Source of the DNA: Druceiella hillmani
Taxonomy: Eukaryota; Arthropoda; Insecta; Lepidoptera; Hepialidae
Length of the DNA stretch: 64,000 nucleotides
Assembly: GCA_039881145.1 (NCBI GenBank)
Contig: JAYKKI010000015.1
Location: 30,421,001-30,485,000 of the forward strand
Direction: 5' to 3'
The notes below the pieces were generated by a model. It had not been told where the DNA came from. It was given only the letters and a program-made list of their open reading frames with translations, and made no database searches. Below, piece by piece: positions 14,501-25,382 of this stretch; positions within the stretch are counted from its first letter, which is position 1; every line of letters starts with the position of its first letter. The position numbers were made by a program, and so were the translations under genes.

Positions 14501-17041
14501 AGTATCGCGTAATAACTTACAAACGTCATCAATATTTGATTGAGATTGACTTGTACTGTAACGGTAGAAGGCCACTAGCAATCGTTCTCGCACTGGACCA
14601 GGAATGTAAAAGTCACATGTCAGTAACATGGCACCATACAGGTAAAGACATTCGCACTGAAATTTTAAGAATAGTTTGGTGTAAACTTTAATACAGCCAT
14701 AAAGAATACCAATATGATGTCGGTTTATTAATCTACCTGCTGCAGCACGCAGAACACTCATGTAAAACCGGCGCGCATGTAATATCAATAAAATAATGTT
14801 TAATTCCAAAAGTATTGACTTTACAGTGAAATTTTAATGTAAATAGATAAGAAATGTAACTACGACATAGTCGATGCATTTGTATCTTATGTATGTAGTT
14901 ATGAGTGGAAAAATAATAAACGAAACGAAAATAAATTCATGGTTTCCTTAAGAAAAAAGGCTTATAAAGGAAAAGTTTTTATAAAATGCTATCCAATAAT
15001 TACCTTAAAAACTATAAACAACAATTAAACGTAAATAAAAAAAATTACTTATCCTAATAAAAAGTTGTTATTGTTAAATTTTTGTTGAGTCAAAAACATG
15101 ACGTGGAAAAAAGACAGCATCTCATGCAGAAAAAACTTATAGTGGCAAAAATAACTATAAACATAAACATACAGACAGTTATACATTTATATTGAAAGAC
15201 AATTATATTGTCTTTCTTATGAATATTTGTCTATATGTTTATTTCATTTAAAAGGAAATATATACGTTTGAAAGGTGCGAGCGCCAGTGTTGCTAATAAG
15301 CAATATACACGCTTGAGGGGTTAATAAATCCTTGAAATTAAAGTCATTATACTTTTTATGGTTTATATAGAATATTTTTAGCATAGAATATTTATTACAT
15401 CATATCGAACTGACAGTATAGTGAATTTTTTTTTATTTTTAGTAATTTTACTATTTTTTAAATAACGAGACCAATAGTTATTACAAAATTATTTCAAAAT
15501 AAAAGGAATTTTAAGCATTCAGATTATATGTAACCTACATCAGTTCATAAAGTAGAGCAACATCCTTATATTCAAAGATTTACTCTATATTATATAAATA
15601 GATTGAAGGAGAAAGTTTTTCAATTTAATTTTGTTTAGTTTTTTTGAAAAGTAAGTTAAGATTGTTGAAAGACAGGAATTGTATATTAATTGTTATTTAT
15701 TTATATTTAGGTTCAGGGCTTTTTAACTTTGGTTGTACCTGTAAAAGAAGGTGAAATACAAGTTGTACTTCGCAAACTTCAAAGGTATTTTTGAAAGTAA
15801 AAAATTAATTATAATTTTATATTGAATGGTCTTATCATACTTGCATCAGATGTGCACACCAACATGTTTTAATGCTTTTTGTTAAAAAATTCATTGTTCG
15901 ATTTTTTTTAGTTATGACCATCTGACAGAAATCCTGGTAGACGTTGAAATGCATTTTTCACAATTTTTAAATAGAATTCTCATTTGTATTAAAAAACTCT
16001 AAAAGTAAAATTTCTGTTTTACATAATGGAGAGTTTTGATATATATTTACAAACTTGATATTTTGCAGAATAGAAAAAAGAATTTTCAACCGGTAAGTTC
16101 AGGTTTTTATTTCTTTTTCCTGGCTAATCAAAACATTTTATGGTAAATTTTTATCACAAAAATGTTACATACTTTTACTATAAAATATATATAGTAAAAG
16201 TATGTACTAAAATATATATATATCCTTTGATATGTAGAATAATTTTTGTCGTGATTCAAATGCAATTCCTTTTTTTTTTCAATAATCCAATTATTCACAC
16301 ATATTTCATCTTTGTGTTTTTATTATAATCTTTACACAAAAGCGACTCAGGTAACACATAGTGACATGTCTTTTTACTCATTTCAAAAGTGCTTTATTTT
16401 GTTACTCACCAATAGCTGTTTTCCTTCAACATCTTGTAACACTGTCTCTAGTGTTTGTTGAATAAAGAGCCCATCAGATAAATGTTCCAGAAATAAATTC
16501 AAATCTATAACATATTGATAAATACTTTCAAATGCGAGGTAAAACCTTGTTATTAACTCCAAATTATTTTCTTTTATTTCATCATCAAGCTCTTGCAAGT
16601 GCTAAAATGAAAATTATTTATTATTAGAAGTAAAATGGAGAAAATATTTAAAATTGTCATGAATACTTACAGGGTCATTGCTTATTTTTCTTTCTTGCAC
16701 ATCTGATATTTTGAAATATCCAAAGTCTAAAACCACATCAGCATATTTTTGTTGTTCGTCTTTTGTTGCTAAGCTGAGATAATAATCAAAATGAATCGTA
16801 TTTAATTAAACGATAATATCATCATGGCAGGTTACTAACCAACCCTTTCTTATCTCTAGTTACACCAGATTTTATTTAAACAATTATTTCCTCAACGGGT
16901 TTCATAATTGCATACTTACCAAAGAACAGTTGGTATATGATCTTTTAATCTTAATAATTCTGCTATAATTGCATTTCCATGTGACACTAGTTTTAATAAA
17001 TTCTGTGCACAAAGATTATCTTCCGATATAAAAATTTTCAT
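4612..17041 (-). CDS. WASHC5: WASH complex subunit 5 (strumpellin), complete 11-exon gene
   Basis: Strumpellin is a helical scaffold of the WASH complex, which activates Arp2/3 on endosomes. Exons in transcript order: 17041-16920, 16773-16671, 16601-16410, 14656-14445, 14338-12921, 12826-12542, 12446-12326, 12203-11757, 8039-7810, 6078-5922, 4762-4612. All junctions are GT-AG, phases agree, and the 3438 nt give 1145 residues (human about 1159). Family signatures seen: [11 protein letters not shown] in exon 1, ITRFYLAF in exon 3, LYLYGAMLL in exon 4, [14 protein letters not shown] and [16 protein letters not shown] in exon 5, [19 protein letters not shown] in exon 6. The start ATG at 17041 matches the family N-terminus, and the TGA is at 4614-4612. 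Exon 6 must use the downstream donor (ending GTA A) to stay in frame. The segment after IWQEEV is about 15-20 residues shorter than in the human protein. The exon model is inference from open frames and remembered family similarity. Confidence 0.95.
4959..5648. mobile_element. Non-autonomous hAT element (ZMYM1-like ends) in WASHC5 intron 10
   Basis: The left end reads CAGGGCCGTCTTAGGC then GGGGCCCTTGGGCAC. The right end has GGGGCCCTC followed by GTGTGCCCTTATGGTAAAGA, the diverged reverse complement. These CAGGGNCGTCTT-type ends with GGGCAC boxes are characteristic of hAT elements that encode ZMYM1-like transposases. No transposase remains. The right tip has decayed. Confidence 0.6.
6100..6800 (-). 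pseudogene. Jockey-type non-LTR reverse transcriptase fragment
   Basis: On the minus strand 6679-6404 encodes [12 protein letters not shown], then [20 protein letters not shown] and [21 protein letters not shown]. These are the typical fingers and motif A of Jockey-group reverse transcriptases. After a break, 6302-6150 reads [18 protein letters not shown] and [14 protein letters not shown], the motif B region and motif C with FADD changed to FADN. Stops, a deletion and the D-to-N change show it is dead. It sits less than 100 bp upstream of WASHC5 exon 10, in the intron, in the same orientation. Confidence 0.85.
8083..8472. mobile_element. 390-bp MITE, copy 1, TA-flanked, in WASHC5 intron 8
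   Basis: Terminal inverted repeats of about 40 bp: the left begins ACGGTGTCCGGGAATAGA and continues TTGGACAAAGAAAGAC. The right end, read inward, is ACGTCCGGGAATAAATATCG then GACAAAGAAAGAC. A second copy in inverted orientation is at 29783-30186. Its left end is only 43 bp from the WASHC5 exon 9 acceptor, and a (TA)n tract abuts the right end. Confidence 0.8.
8478..8521. repeat. (TA)n microsatellite next to MITE copy 1
   Basis: About 40 bases of TA dinucleotides begin a few bases after the right inverted repeat of the MITE. The second copy of that MITE also has a TA tract at one end. Confidence 0.9.
9381..10020 (-). pseudogene. Internally deleted mariner transposase
   Basis: Read on the minus strand, the N-terminal part (about 10015-9680) carries [45 protein letters not shown] and [13 protein letters not shown], the helix-turn-helix and linker of mariner. 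It then jumps directly to the C-terminal end ([14 protein letters not shown] then [15 protein letters not shown]), so the whole catalytic DDD core is missing. The last 54 bp are tandemly duplicated at 9381-9488. It lies in the 3.7-kb intron 8 of WASHC5. Confidence 0.85.
10254..11096 (-). pseudogene. Degenerate Tc1-like transposase
   Basis: Minus strand. The N-terminal DNA-binding region reads [17 protein letters not shown], then after a frame change [20 protein letters not shown] and [14 protein letters not shown]. The catalytic region has [12 protein letters not shown] (first D) and the C-terminal block [18 protein letters not shown] with the final E. Frameshifts and stops separate the blocks, so it is inactive. 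It lies in WASHC5 intron 8 near the mariner remnant. Clear terminal repeats were not found. Confidence 0.85.
12921..14338 (-). CDS. WASHC5: WASHC5 exon 5, the largest coding exon
   Basis: This single 1418-nt exon codes for about 473 residues, roughly 40 percent of strumpellin. It begins after a TTCTTCAG acceptor with [23 protein letters not shown] and ends VFTKG at a GTAAAA donor. It is open throughout. The order of conserved blocks (IRWLMLH-like [45 protein letters not shown]-like [36 protein letters not shown]) follows the family without gaps. That makes this exon the firmest anchor for the gene call. The antisense frame at 13994-14326 is a shadow of it. Confidence 0.96.
16166..16206. repeat. 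Short perfect palindrome in WASHC5 intron 3
   Basis: Arms ACATACTTTTACTA and TAGTAAAAGTATGT flank an AT-rich loop of about 11 bases. This is a local hairpin with no known function; such structures arise readily in AT-rich DNA. Confidence 0.6.
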
Positions 17042-17427
17042 TCTGATTTCTTACGAAAGTTTTATCCGTGCAACAGTCAGTTATGAGCAGCGAAATAACA
17101 GATTTTCGTACCAATATTATTCTTATATCGATAACTGTTTATATTATCAACAGTATAGTACATAAATTTACAAACTTTGTAACTTTCATGCGCGTTTTTT
17201 TTTATTTTGGTTGTGTTTAATAACAATATATTAATAATATGTGAAACAAACAAAAATTGAAAATTATATGGAGAAGTCTCTACTACTATATTATTACTTA
17301 AAAATTTCAAAATATTTATTCGATTTGTACATCAGAGACGTAGACTCATATATTATCTATGCGTAGACTGTCAAATTGACTGTCAAATGCTGAAAATGAT
17401 TTATAGACAAAATTCATTTATATCGTA
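17042..17427. promoter_or_regulatory. Presumed WASHC5 promoter region
   Basis: 386 bases between the WASHC5 start codon and the hAT element. AT-rich, with no clear TATA box or other element that I would trust. Inferred from position only. Confidence 0.25.
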
Positions 17428-18007
17428 CAGTGTTGCCAACTCGGCTAGAGTGGTGTTAAAAAAATGCCAAAAATATGCCAACTTTATTTTCAAAATGCCA
17501 AAAAAATGTATTTATTACTGAATAATGCTAAAAGAAAAAATTTATAAAATGTAGATGAAGAATTAACGCTATATTTACCTTTATATTAACTTATGTTTTT
17601 GAATAAAATATTATGTTGATCTTACTCAGCAGAACCAATCGATGTGAAAATCTGACAATCATAATCATAACTTTCTTGCTACCTTTACAGCGCAGTACAC
17701 CGTCAGGAAGTTTATAAGAATGACAAGGATTTCCTGTCTCTTTAAGGAAAATCTAATGTAAAAAATGATATTTAGAATTCTCACCGCTACAAGATTGCCC
17801 AGTTTTCTTTTAACTATACTTATTTGGCTAAATACGCGTTCAATATCCGCCTGTGAATGTAGTAATAACAAAGGAGATATTGTAAACTTTCTTTACATCA
17901 TTTTTATGTGATATAAAATATGCTATGTGCTAAACAACAAAAACATATGCTTAATAAGAAGCAAATATTCTTAATTTAGCATATAAAATGCTAAATCGGC
18001 AACACTG
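17428..18007 (-). mobile_element. Short hAT derivative with transposase C-terminus remnant
   Basis: The ends are perfect inverted repeats CAGTGTTGCC and GGCAACACTG. Flanking octamers ATATCGTA and AACTCGTA match at 6 of 8 positions, consistent with an aged 8-bp hAT target duplication. On the minus strand 17871-17700 encodes LLLHSQADIERVFSQIS and VKRKLGN, the end of the hAT dimerisation domain. The rest of the transposase is absent. It lies about 390 bp upstream of the WASHC5 start codon, in the likely promoter region. Confidence 0.8.
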
Positions 18008-18259
18008 AACTCGTAGGAGCGATTTTCTCAAGTTAAAAATTGTATTGTGGGCGTCATGAATATATTGATTGGGTCATTTGCTTTTTAAATAATGTTTATA
18101 ATATATAATGTTCATAATGTATAGTTATAATTGGTAATATATACCAGGTGCTTAGATAACTAATATTTTTAATATATGATATTCTAGAGTATAGATCGTT
18201 CATTGCAGGAAAGCAACCGTCAATAAAATATTCTCACATATTATGTATGTGTGTGTATG

Positions 18260-18709
18260 TTAAGGCGGGTCTTCTGCGACAAAAATCTAATAAAACATGT
18301 TTAGTGAACATATTAGCAAAACATAACCCTCTCTTGCGTTATAAACGAAAAGTCAACGATTAATGTTAGATAATTTTTTATTTGAGCTAACATGAATTCA
18401 GACGAGGAAGACGTGTTTAAAGTTTTGAAGCTATTTTTCACACAAGAAAAAAAATCTTTAAAACACCATACATAAATTTGAATATTTCTCCGGCTGACGA
18501 TATAAACAACAGGAGCAACTGATGTGTGGGATGTTTGATAGCAACGGCGGAATAAATATTTCCTTCCCTCCGCAGGCAAAGGGGGGATGTTATCCATTCA
18601 TCTTGGATAACACGTTTGCGTGTTTTTGTTCGACAAAACATTTTGGTCACAAATATGGTCGCAGGAGACCCGGCTTAACGAAAATATGGTCGCAAGAGAC
18701 CCAGCTTAA
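18260..18709. mobile_element. Second TTAA-flanked MITE, with a duplicated right terminus
   Basis: The left end is TTAAGGCGGGTCTTCTGCGA. The right end, read inward, is TTAAGCTGGGTCTCTTGCGA, and just inside it is another copy reading TTAAGCCGGGTCTCCTGCGA (ending at 18678). TTAA plus matching termini indicate a piggyBac-like non-autonomous element whose right terminus was tandemly repeated. The interior shows no recognisable protein. Confidence 0.6.
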
Positions 18710-18752
18710 CATTTTCATGGATGTAGTATTTTTACCTCTATGAATACTTTTC

Positions 18753-18755
<3 letters not shown>

Positions 18756-18796
<41 letters not shown>
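18756..18796. repeat. (TA)n microsatellite
   Basis: About 40 bases of TA repeats, shortly after the right end of the TTAA MITE. Confidence 0.9.
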
Positions 18797-18799
<3 letters not shown>

Positions 18800-19149
18800 G
18801 ACCGACAAACCACATATACAGATTTATGACAGTGATCATTCAGTGGCGATCGCCTTTGTGATATAAAAGAGCTGTGATTGAGTTCATGATAACTTTCGAA
18901 TAATTTCTTGTAATTACAAGGCATTAACATTTAATATAATATTATTTTTATCTTCACCGTGAACTTCAATTTTTACGTTTTTAAATCCCACACTTGAATG
19001 TTACTGGATTGAAGGAATTTCTTTGCTATTCACCAAATCTATCACCGACAACTATAAACTCAGAAAAGAAGTAGCTAGCAGAGCTAGAAGAGATCTAATG
19101 TAAATAGGTAATTGAATTTGATTTAATAATTTATAAATGAATAAATTAC

Positions 19150-22100
19150 TAATTACGACTAAAACATGGATTCCCCTTTCGTGGCTGCGAACCGGGCTTT
19201 TGCTTCAACAATTTCATTACCGACTATGCCGCAGTGACTAGGAATCCATACAAGAACGACATCTGGTCACGATTTCTCCAAATCAAGTGTAAGATGATTG
19301 ATCACTAGAGTCAGGAAGATACAATTTACTGAAAAAGAATTGGTGAGAAGGGACAAATCAGAAGATAAGATGGTGAGAAGATAAGAATCCTGCGAACTTT
19401 TTTGAGCCGAGCATATCTTAAAGCCTCAACAACAGCTCTACATGCCCTAGAAAATACCGAACAATCTTTTAGGAGGCAAAAATATGCCGAACGAGAGGTA
19501 GCTGGACAATAAAAAGATGCTCCTACAAAGACGTCTTTTAAGGGTTTTGATGCGTCTGTGTATATTCGCGTCCAATCTAGATTTTTTATCAACTCCGAAA
19601 CACAAATTTATATTTGGCCTGTGAATTACCGAGTCAAATGGAAACTATAGAGGAGGAGAGAGGAATTCTGATAAATTGTGTTTGAGATCGATTTGATTTT
19701 TGGAAGCTGACCGTGAGGAGAGGATGAGGTTTAAAATGCCAAAAGGAATCATTATTAATAAATCTGGAAAGAAGAGTTAGTTTTGGTAATATGAGCTGGG
19801 AGGAAAACCTAGTTGCTTTCAAGAGAAATCGGTATTGACGAAAAGATAGAGGAGGATCAACACATTCTACTTGTAGGGCGTTAACGGGACTGAATTTTAT
19901 CGCACCTGCCACCTCCTCCACGATCCTCAGAGCTTGAGACTGAATACGAGTCAATTTGGTGACATTAGATATGAAAATAGGATCAAAGAGAAATGAGCAA
20001 TAATCCAGATGAGTACGAATTAAAGAATTGTACATAAGTTTTAGAGTGGTAGGTTGAATACCCCACCGTACTCCAGAAACAGCACGAAGAATATTCATGT
20101 TAGCCTGGCATCGGCTAATTACATGCTCAATGTGAGTGTTCCAGGATGACTTCGAGTCCAGGAATATAAAAAAAGATCATTACAGAACTCTTGGAATGCG
20201 AAAGATCGATACTATGAGAGATTACCCATTGGCTCAAGTTAGCAAGGGCAGAATTTAAAGCATTTTCTGCAACCACGATTGACTTATCAATGGTATATAA
20301 AAGCAAATCATCAGCGTACTGCAGTATACTATAAAATGGATTAAGAGAAGAATGAATTTTGTGTGAATATATGTTGAAAAGGATAGGACTGAGAACTGAG
20401 CCCTGGGTAAGACCACGCCAGATTAATCTTGTTAAGGGTGAGATCCTGGAAGCTCGAAGAACGATTGATCTGTTAAAAGGAGGTTGAGAAGGAAATTGAA
20501 ATCTTTTCTGGAAAATTAAGTTCTTTCAATCTGTTTGTTTGTCTGAGAACAGGCAGATTAACATTATCGTATGCTGCAGAAAGGTCAAGAAAAACAGCTA
20601 CAAGGAATTCTTGTCGGGAGAAGGAGAGCCGTATATCAGTGATCAGGATGCTGAGGTTGTCCGTCTTGCTTTTAACTTTTCTGAAGCCAAATTGATGAGG
20701 TGGGATAATGGAATGGTATTCAGTAAACCATTCCAATCGATTCTTAATCAGAAGTGATTTTAGCTAAAACCGGGGATAGAGCTATGGGTCAGTCTGATGA
20801 TCCTATATTGGAATCTTTAGGAAGTTTAAGAATGGGGATAATAGTTTGGGATTTCCAAGATTTCGGGACATATCCTGAATTAAACATGTTGTTAATAAGA
20901 TAAAGAAGATATTTATGAAAAAAAGGTGGAGAATTTTTCACCGTTGAGTATGACATACAATCGATGCCAGGGGCTTGCCCCATCCCATGTCCCGTCTTGA
21001 AGGTGACATAAAGATAATTCCAGTTCATTAATGGAAAAGTCTCTATCTAACGAGTGAACAGAGATAGCAGGATTATACATAATAGGGAGCTCATCCAGGT
21101 TAGGAAAGGAAGGGGGGTGAGAGCAAGCTTATTTAAAAACTGATCCAGCCAATTCCCGTAAACTGAATTGGGAGAATCAGACTGAAAAACAGATCGAAAG
21201 CGTTTGATATTTGACCACACGACAGAAGGAGGACTAGATGGAGAGAGGAAAAGACAGAATTTTTTCCAACCCTCCCTTTTTTTTAAGAAGGATGCGTTTT
21301 GTTTGGGCTTGGGTCTTACGGAATGAAAGAAAGTTATCAACGGACATTTTAGATTTGTAACTCTTTTCAGTCTCTACAAGTTTTAACAGTTGCTGAGTAT
21401 TCTTCATCCCACCGAGGAGGAGAAGGCCTATATCGTTGAAGAAATATTCTTCATTGGGTTGGAGTTACTAGCAGCTAGATCAATATATTTAACGAAGAGG
21501 TCGTAGCAAGACTTAATTGTATCCAGATCTACTGGTGGGAGGGAATTTGCCTTCGACCTAAGGTATGACCGAAAACCCTCCCAATCTACCTTATGTAGAC
21601 TGTATTTTTGAAGATAGGGGCTTTTTGATGGATATAAATTTAAACGGGGGAAAGATATGATTATGGGATAGGGGTCGCTTCCAAAAGATTCGGTTATAAT
21701 GTTCCAAGTGACGAGTGAAGCTAGAGATGCGGAGCGGAAAGAAATATCGACTGCGCTAGGATAATGAAATGGGACCGGAACTCTTGTAGGGAAACGATCA
21801 TTAAGTAAGCACAGGTTTAAGTTGTCTTGAAGCTCCACTAAGGTATCTCCAAACGGACTGCTGTGAATGGAGCCCCATGACGGGTGGTGAGCGTTGAAGT
21901 CTCCCAGGAGCATAAACGAGCCAGGGATGGAGGATAAAATATCCCGTAGCCCAAGAGCAATGGAACGAGAAGGATAGGGAATGTATCAAAAGATGATGGT
22001 GATAACCTTGATCCTCGCGGCAACAATGTTGAATTGAGAACCGCGAGAGTCAAGGTGCAACTGGGAGAAAGGAAATGACTTGTCAAGCAGTAGGGCGGAC

Positions 22101-22294
22101 CCACCATTCGCTCTGTCATTACGTAGGCAGGCATAGTCCTGGATTCTTAAGTGGTATCCAGGTTTCAGCCCTGTTTCCGAGATGGCAGCTACGGATGGAG
22201 AGTACCTGACTAGAAGGTGGCGAAGATCTGCTTTATTAGAAATAGCGCTACGGCTATTCCACTGCAAGATCCCCGCCATCATTGGCGGAGCCAT
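19150..22294 (-). pseudogene. ORF2 (endonuclease-RT-RNase H) of the I-like retrotransposon
   Basis: The endonuclease spans about 22294-21500, with ISETGLKPGYHLRI, GDFNAHHPSWG and SAVDISF. The expected SDH near its end appears as GSDPYP. The reverse transcriptase spans about 21030-20230, with intact catalytic aspartates in FLDLSAAYD and YADD. The thumb region includes NALNSALANLSQWV. RNase H follows at about 19592-19160, with IYTDAS and the C-terminal WIPSHCGIVGNE. Several frameshifts and stop codons interrupt it. Confidence 0.82.
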
Positions 22295-22426
22295 TGAAAT
22301 TTATTAAATTTAGAGATGCAAGTAATTAAGAGACAACGTTGGACGGTATTTGGTTGACCATGTTAGAATATTCTAGTGAATATTCGTTAACGTTAAAAAC
22401 TGATCCACCCAAACATTAGTACGTTG

Positions 22427-23792
22427 TCAAAAGAAGTTGACTGATAGATGTAGAAAGATTATTACCTGGCGACTGAGGATTAAGCTCATAGCCATTTTCT
22501 GGTTGTCTGACCAAACGTGTTCTAGGGCTGTACGGGCATAGCCCTGAAAGGGAGGTGGCGAAAGTCGGGAACGAGGTTTGGAGGGTAAAGTATTTTTGTA
22601 AGATAAATTAGTAGGACGAGAAGGAGTCAATGAAAAGGATGGTTCAGCAAAATGAGATGAAGATTTGGCAGTAACTGAGGCGTACGATCTTTTTATAGAA
22701 GGAACCATTTTAGCACCTTCGGTATAAGAAATATCTTTTCAGACATTTCAAGTTTGATTTTTGTTATCTTTCAAATTCAGGATAACTTTTGTCAGTAGTA
22801 TCATGGTTTCCGCTCTAAGAGATGCATTTCGCTTTGTCAACAGTCCGAGGACTGTCCTTTCCGAGATGGTCTTCACCACATCGGAAACAACGTTCGGAAG
22901 AAGGGCATTTCTCGGTTACATGGCCAAACCTACAGCATTTAAAGCATTGAATCGTGGGATATTCGTATTTGGAAACAGGTAGCAATGAGTATGCCATAAA
23001 AATACGTTGGGATCTGACTTGACCATCAAAAGTTATGAACATCGTCTCTGAAGGAAAGTATTGTGGACGACCATCAATAATTTTTTTTTAAATTAAGGTG
23101 GCAAACTTTTGTAACTTTACCACAACCCTCAGGAACTTCAATTGAAAGTAAAACCTCTTCATCCGACCAGTCTATTGGAACATTACGAACAATGCCCATT
23201 CGAGAAACATTAAATGATGGGATGAATAGTTTATATTGTGATGTAAACGCAGAGTGAATCGATTGGCAAAACCTGCTGAAAAGAACTCTACCGAAATTCT
23301 GTTTCGTCCCATTTGTTTTACCCCATCCCAAGTTATACCATCAATGTGAAATTGTTTAAGAGCAGAGCCGAATTTGATCGCATGAAGCGAGAAATCGGAA
23401 TTCGGTTGGGGTTCTTTTCTTTGGACATGAACAATGAAAGGTCCAACATCGCTAGCAACATACAAGCGTCCTTCAGTATGATTAGGAGAGATGGATGGAG
23501 ATGGGGAAGGTAGGGAATGGGGAGGGGAAGAATTACCTTTTGGGGAATTGGGGAAAATTTCAGGACGAGGAGTCTTCCTGGGCACAGATAACTCAGGTTC
23601 TGTGCAAGAAGAATTGGAGTTATGTTTTGATAATTTTGACTTAATTTTTTTTAATTTTCGAGATCTACGTTTTAAATCAGATTCGTAATCCATGATAGTA
23701 ACGAAGTTAGCTGGGGATAGTGGTTCAATAAGTGGAACATTATGACAAGGCGGGGGCGGGTCCGGGGGCTTAGGAGGAACGTTAGGATCCAT
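22427..23792 (-). pseudogene. ORF1 (gag-like, zinc knuckles) of the I-like retrotransposon
   Basis: The ORF starts MDPNVPPKPPDPPPPCHNVP and has a basic stretch (KRRSRKLKKIKSKLSK) and a central domain with NRISVEFFSAGFANRF. It then passes through frame changes into RNVPIDWSDEEVLLSI and the cysteine motifs FKCCRFGHVTEKC and FRCGEDH. In active elements ORF1 binds the RNA and forms the particle. Its start is the first ATG after a short upstream region; downstream frames are broken at least twice. Confidence 0.75.
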
Positions 23793-23879
23793 TTGACCCA
23801 GACAATACGCAACCCACGGTTCGATACACTTATATAAAAAACAATTACCAGAATAGAAGATCGATTTTGCACAATTTAT

Positions 23880-24480
23880 CCAAAAATTATAATAAAACTA
23901 TTTAAAAACTACTTAAAATATTTAAAGCAATGAAATGAACAGAATATTCAGTAAATATAAACAAATCGTCGGTAACCAAAATGCCAACACGCTTCCTTTG
24001 ACAGTTCGACAATTTCACTCCTCTGGTTTTTTTTTCTTGACCGTTCGATCACGTCGTCAAAATCCAATAGATTCTTTGACAGATCGATAATTTCACAAAA
24101 TTAACCAGATCCAATTTTAATATATTATCTGATGTTATCCATATTATTTCATTCTTTAACATTTAATATCCGGAGCAAGACCGTTTTCCTTCGAATTCGA
24201 ACGTGGAATGCTATCCATAGCTTAATCACGTGTAGTCTTGCCATATTCTCGGCTTCAGGGAAAGTGGCCAATAACTCTTAATAGGCGGCTTTGAATTATA
24301 GTCAATCTTGATACAGACCATTGATAAATAAGTATTTGTGGTAGCACAAAGCGTGCTAGTATTGTGCGTGTAAATTTTGACAGCGAAAGTGATTGTAGAC
24401 GCCAGTTCCGAGAAGTTGATTTGGGGCTGGCATGTAGCGATAGTGTTGACTCCCACTGGTACAGGTCGCAAGGCTTGCGT
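23880..24480. other. Non-coding flank upstream of the retrotransposon
   Basis: No supported gene. A motif TTTGACAG(T/A)TCGA(C/T)AAT followed by TTCAC occurs twice (about 23998 and 24076), spaced about 78 bp apart. It may be a repeated unit of the element's 5' untranslated region. A minus-strand open frame at 24471-24226 has a protein-like composition but no recognised family. Confidence 0.35.
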
Positions 24481-24879
24481 GATTATAACCTGTTGTTCGC
24501 TCTCTGGGCTCTCTCTCTCTTCTGTAATCGCTAAATCATCGATATTTTTATAGTTTTATTTTGGCTTATGTTACGGCGAGACGAATGACGACAAGTTCGA
24601 TTTGCAGACGTGTGAACTTTTCCCTTGCTAAAGTAAGACTGTAAGCTTTTTGTAATTTTGTAGTTTTACTTTTGCTATACTGCTATATTGATGCATGTTC
24701 TCAATCAAAATTATACGATCATCATCGTGCTAACTGCAATCGAACAAAACGTGAGTTGTGTTTGGAATTTGCAAGGATACACCGGGCTACCTCTTACAGC
24801 AAATCAAAATAACGTCGCATAAAAGGCGGCATATCCCGTTAGAAACTGCAAAGTATAATAATTATTGTTAAGACAGTTT

Positions 24880-25100
24880 TTATGCAACCGCCTAGAAACG
24901 TTGAGGAAGAACAATTTAAAAGTCTTCCCTCGGATTCGTGGGACGCCGATCTAGATTGCCTAGTGGTCAATGTAGATCTATAAAATGCGTTTCTTTCTGG
25001 CCAAAAGGGTTTTGTTTTCGACAAATTCGAAGTTCAATAGACCGGCATCAAAGTTGTAGCCTCGAGCCAAAATGAATTTGGCAGCATATTGCATGATGGC
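24880..25100 (+). pseudogene. Degenerate coding-like fragment, family unknown
   Basis: One plus-strand frame reads QPPRNVEEEQFKSLPSDSWD then ADLDCLVVNVDL, a stop, NAFLSGQKGFVFDKFEVQ, another stop, and TGIKVVASSQNEFGSILHDG. The composition is protein-like rather than AT-rich noise, suggesting an old gene or transposon fragment. I do not recognise it. Confidence 0.3.
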
Positions 25101-25382
25101 GAGAAAACACAAAACAATAAAAAGTAGCAAAAAACTTTTTGAATTAACCTATTTTATCATACAATCGATGATATCCTAAAAGCTAGAAAATAGTTATAAA
25201 TTACTAGTCTGGGGCTTTGATCAGATGAAAATAAAATAGTGAGGTGCATTTCGTTGAAAACTTTTATTCGTTTCACCAAAGCTTTAGATTGTCTCCATCG
25301 ACTTTACTGTTCGAATTGTAATCAAATACTTTATGATAATATAACTGTAAATAATATATATATTTAATACACTGAATATAAC

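Larger units (their letters stand above)
19090..23880 (-). mobile_element. I-like non-LTR retrotransposon, near full length but degenerate
   Basis: Read on the minus strand it has the full order ORF1, endonuclease, reverse transcriptase, RNase H. ORF1 begins at ATG 23792, is proline-rich, and ends with a zinc-knuckle region (CFKCCRFGHVTEKC then CFRCGEDH). ORF2 starts near 22294 with GILQWNSRSAISNKADLRHLL and has GDFNAHHPSWG. RT blocks: HQFGFRKVKSKTDN, FLDLSAAYDNV, GLTQGSVLSPILFNIYS and an intact YADD at 20318-20307. RNase H shows IYTDASK and WIPSHCGIVGNE. Many frame changes and stops make it inactive. An RNase H after the RT points to the I/LOA side rather than Jockey proper; the exact clade is not resolved. 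Boundaries are approximate. Confidence 0.88.

Noticed and set aside
24226..24471. Minus-strand 81-codon open frame
   Set aside because: Protein-like composition but no motif or supporting splice signals; not enough to call a gene.
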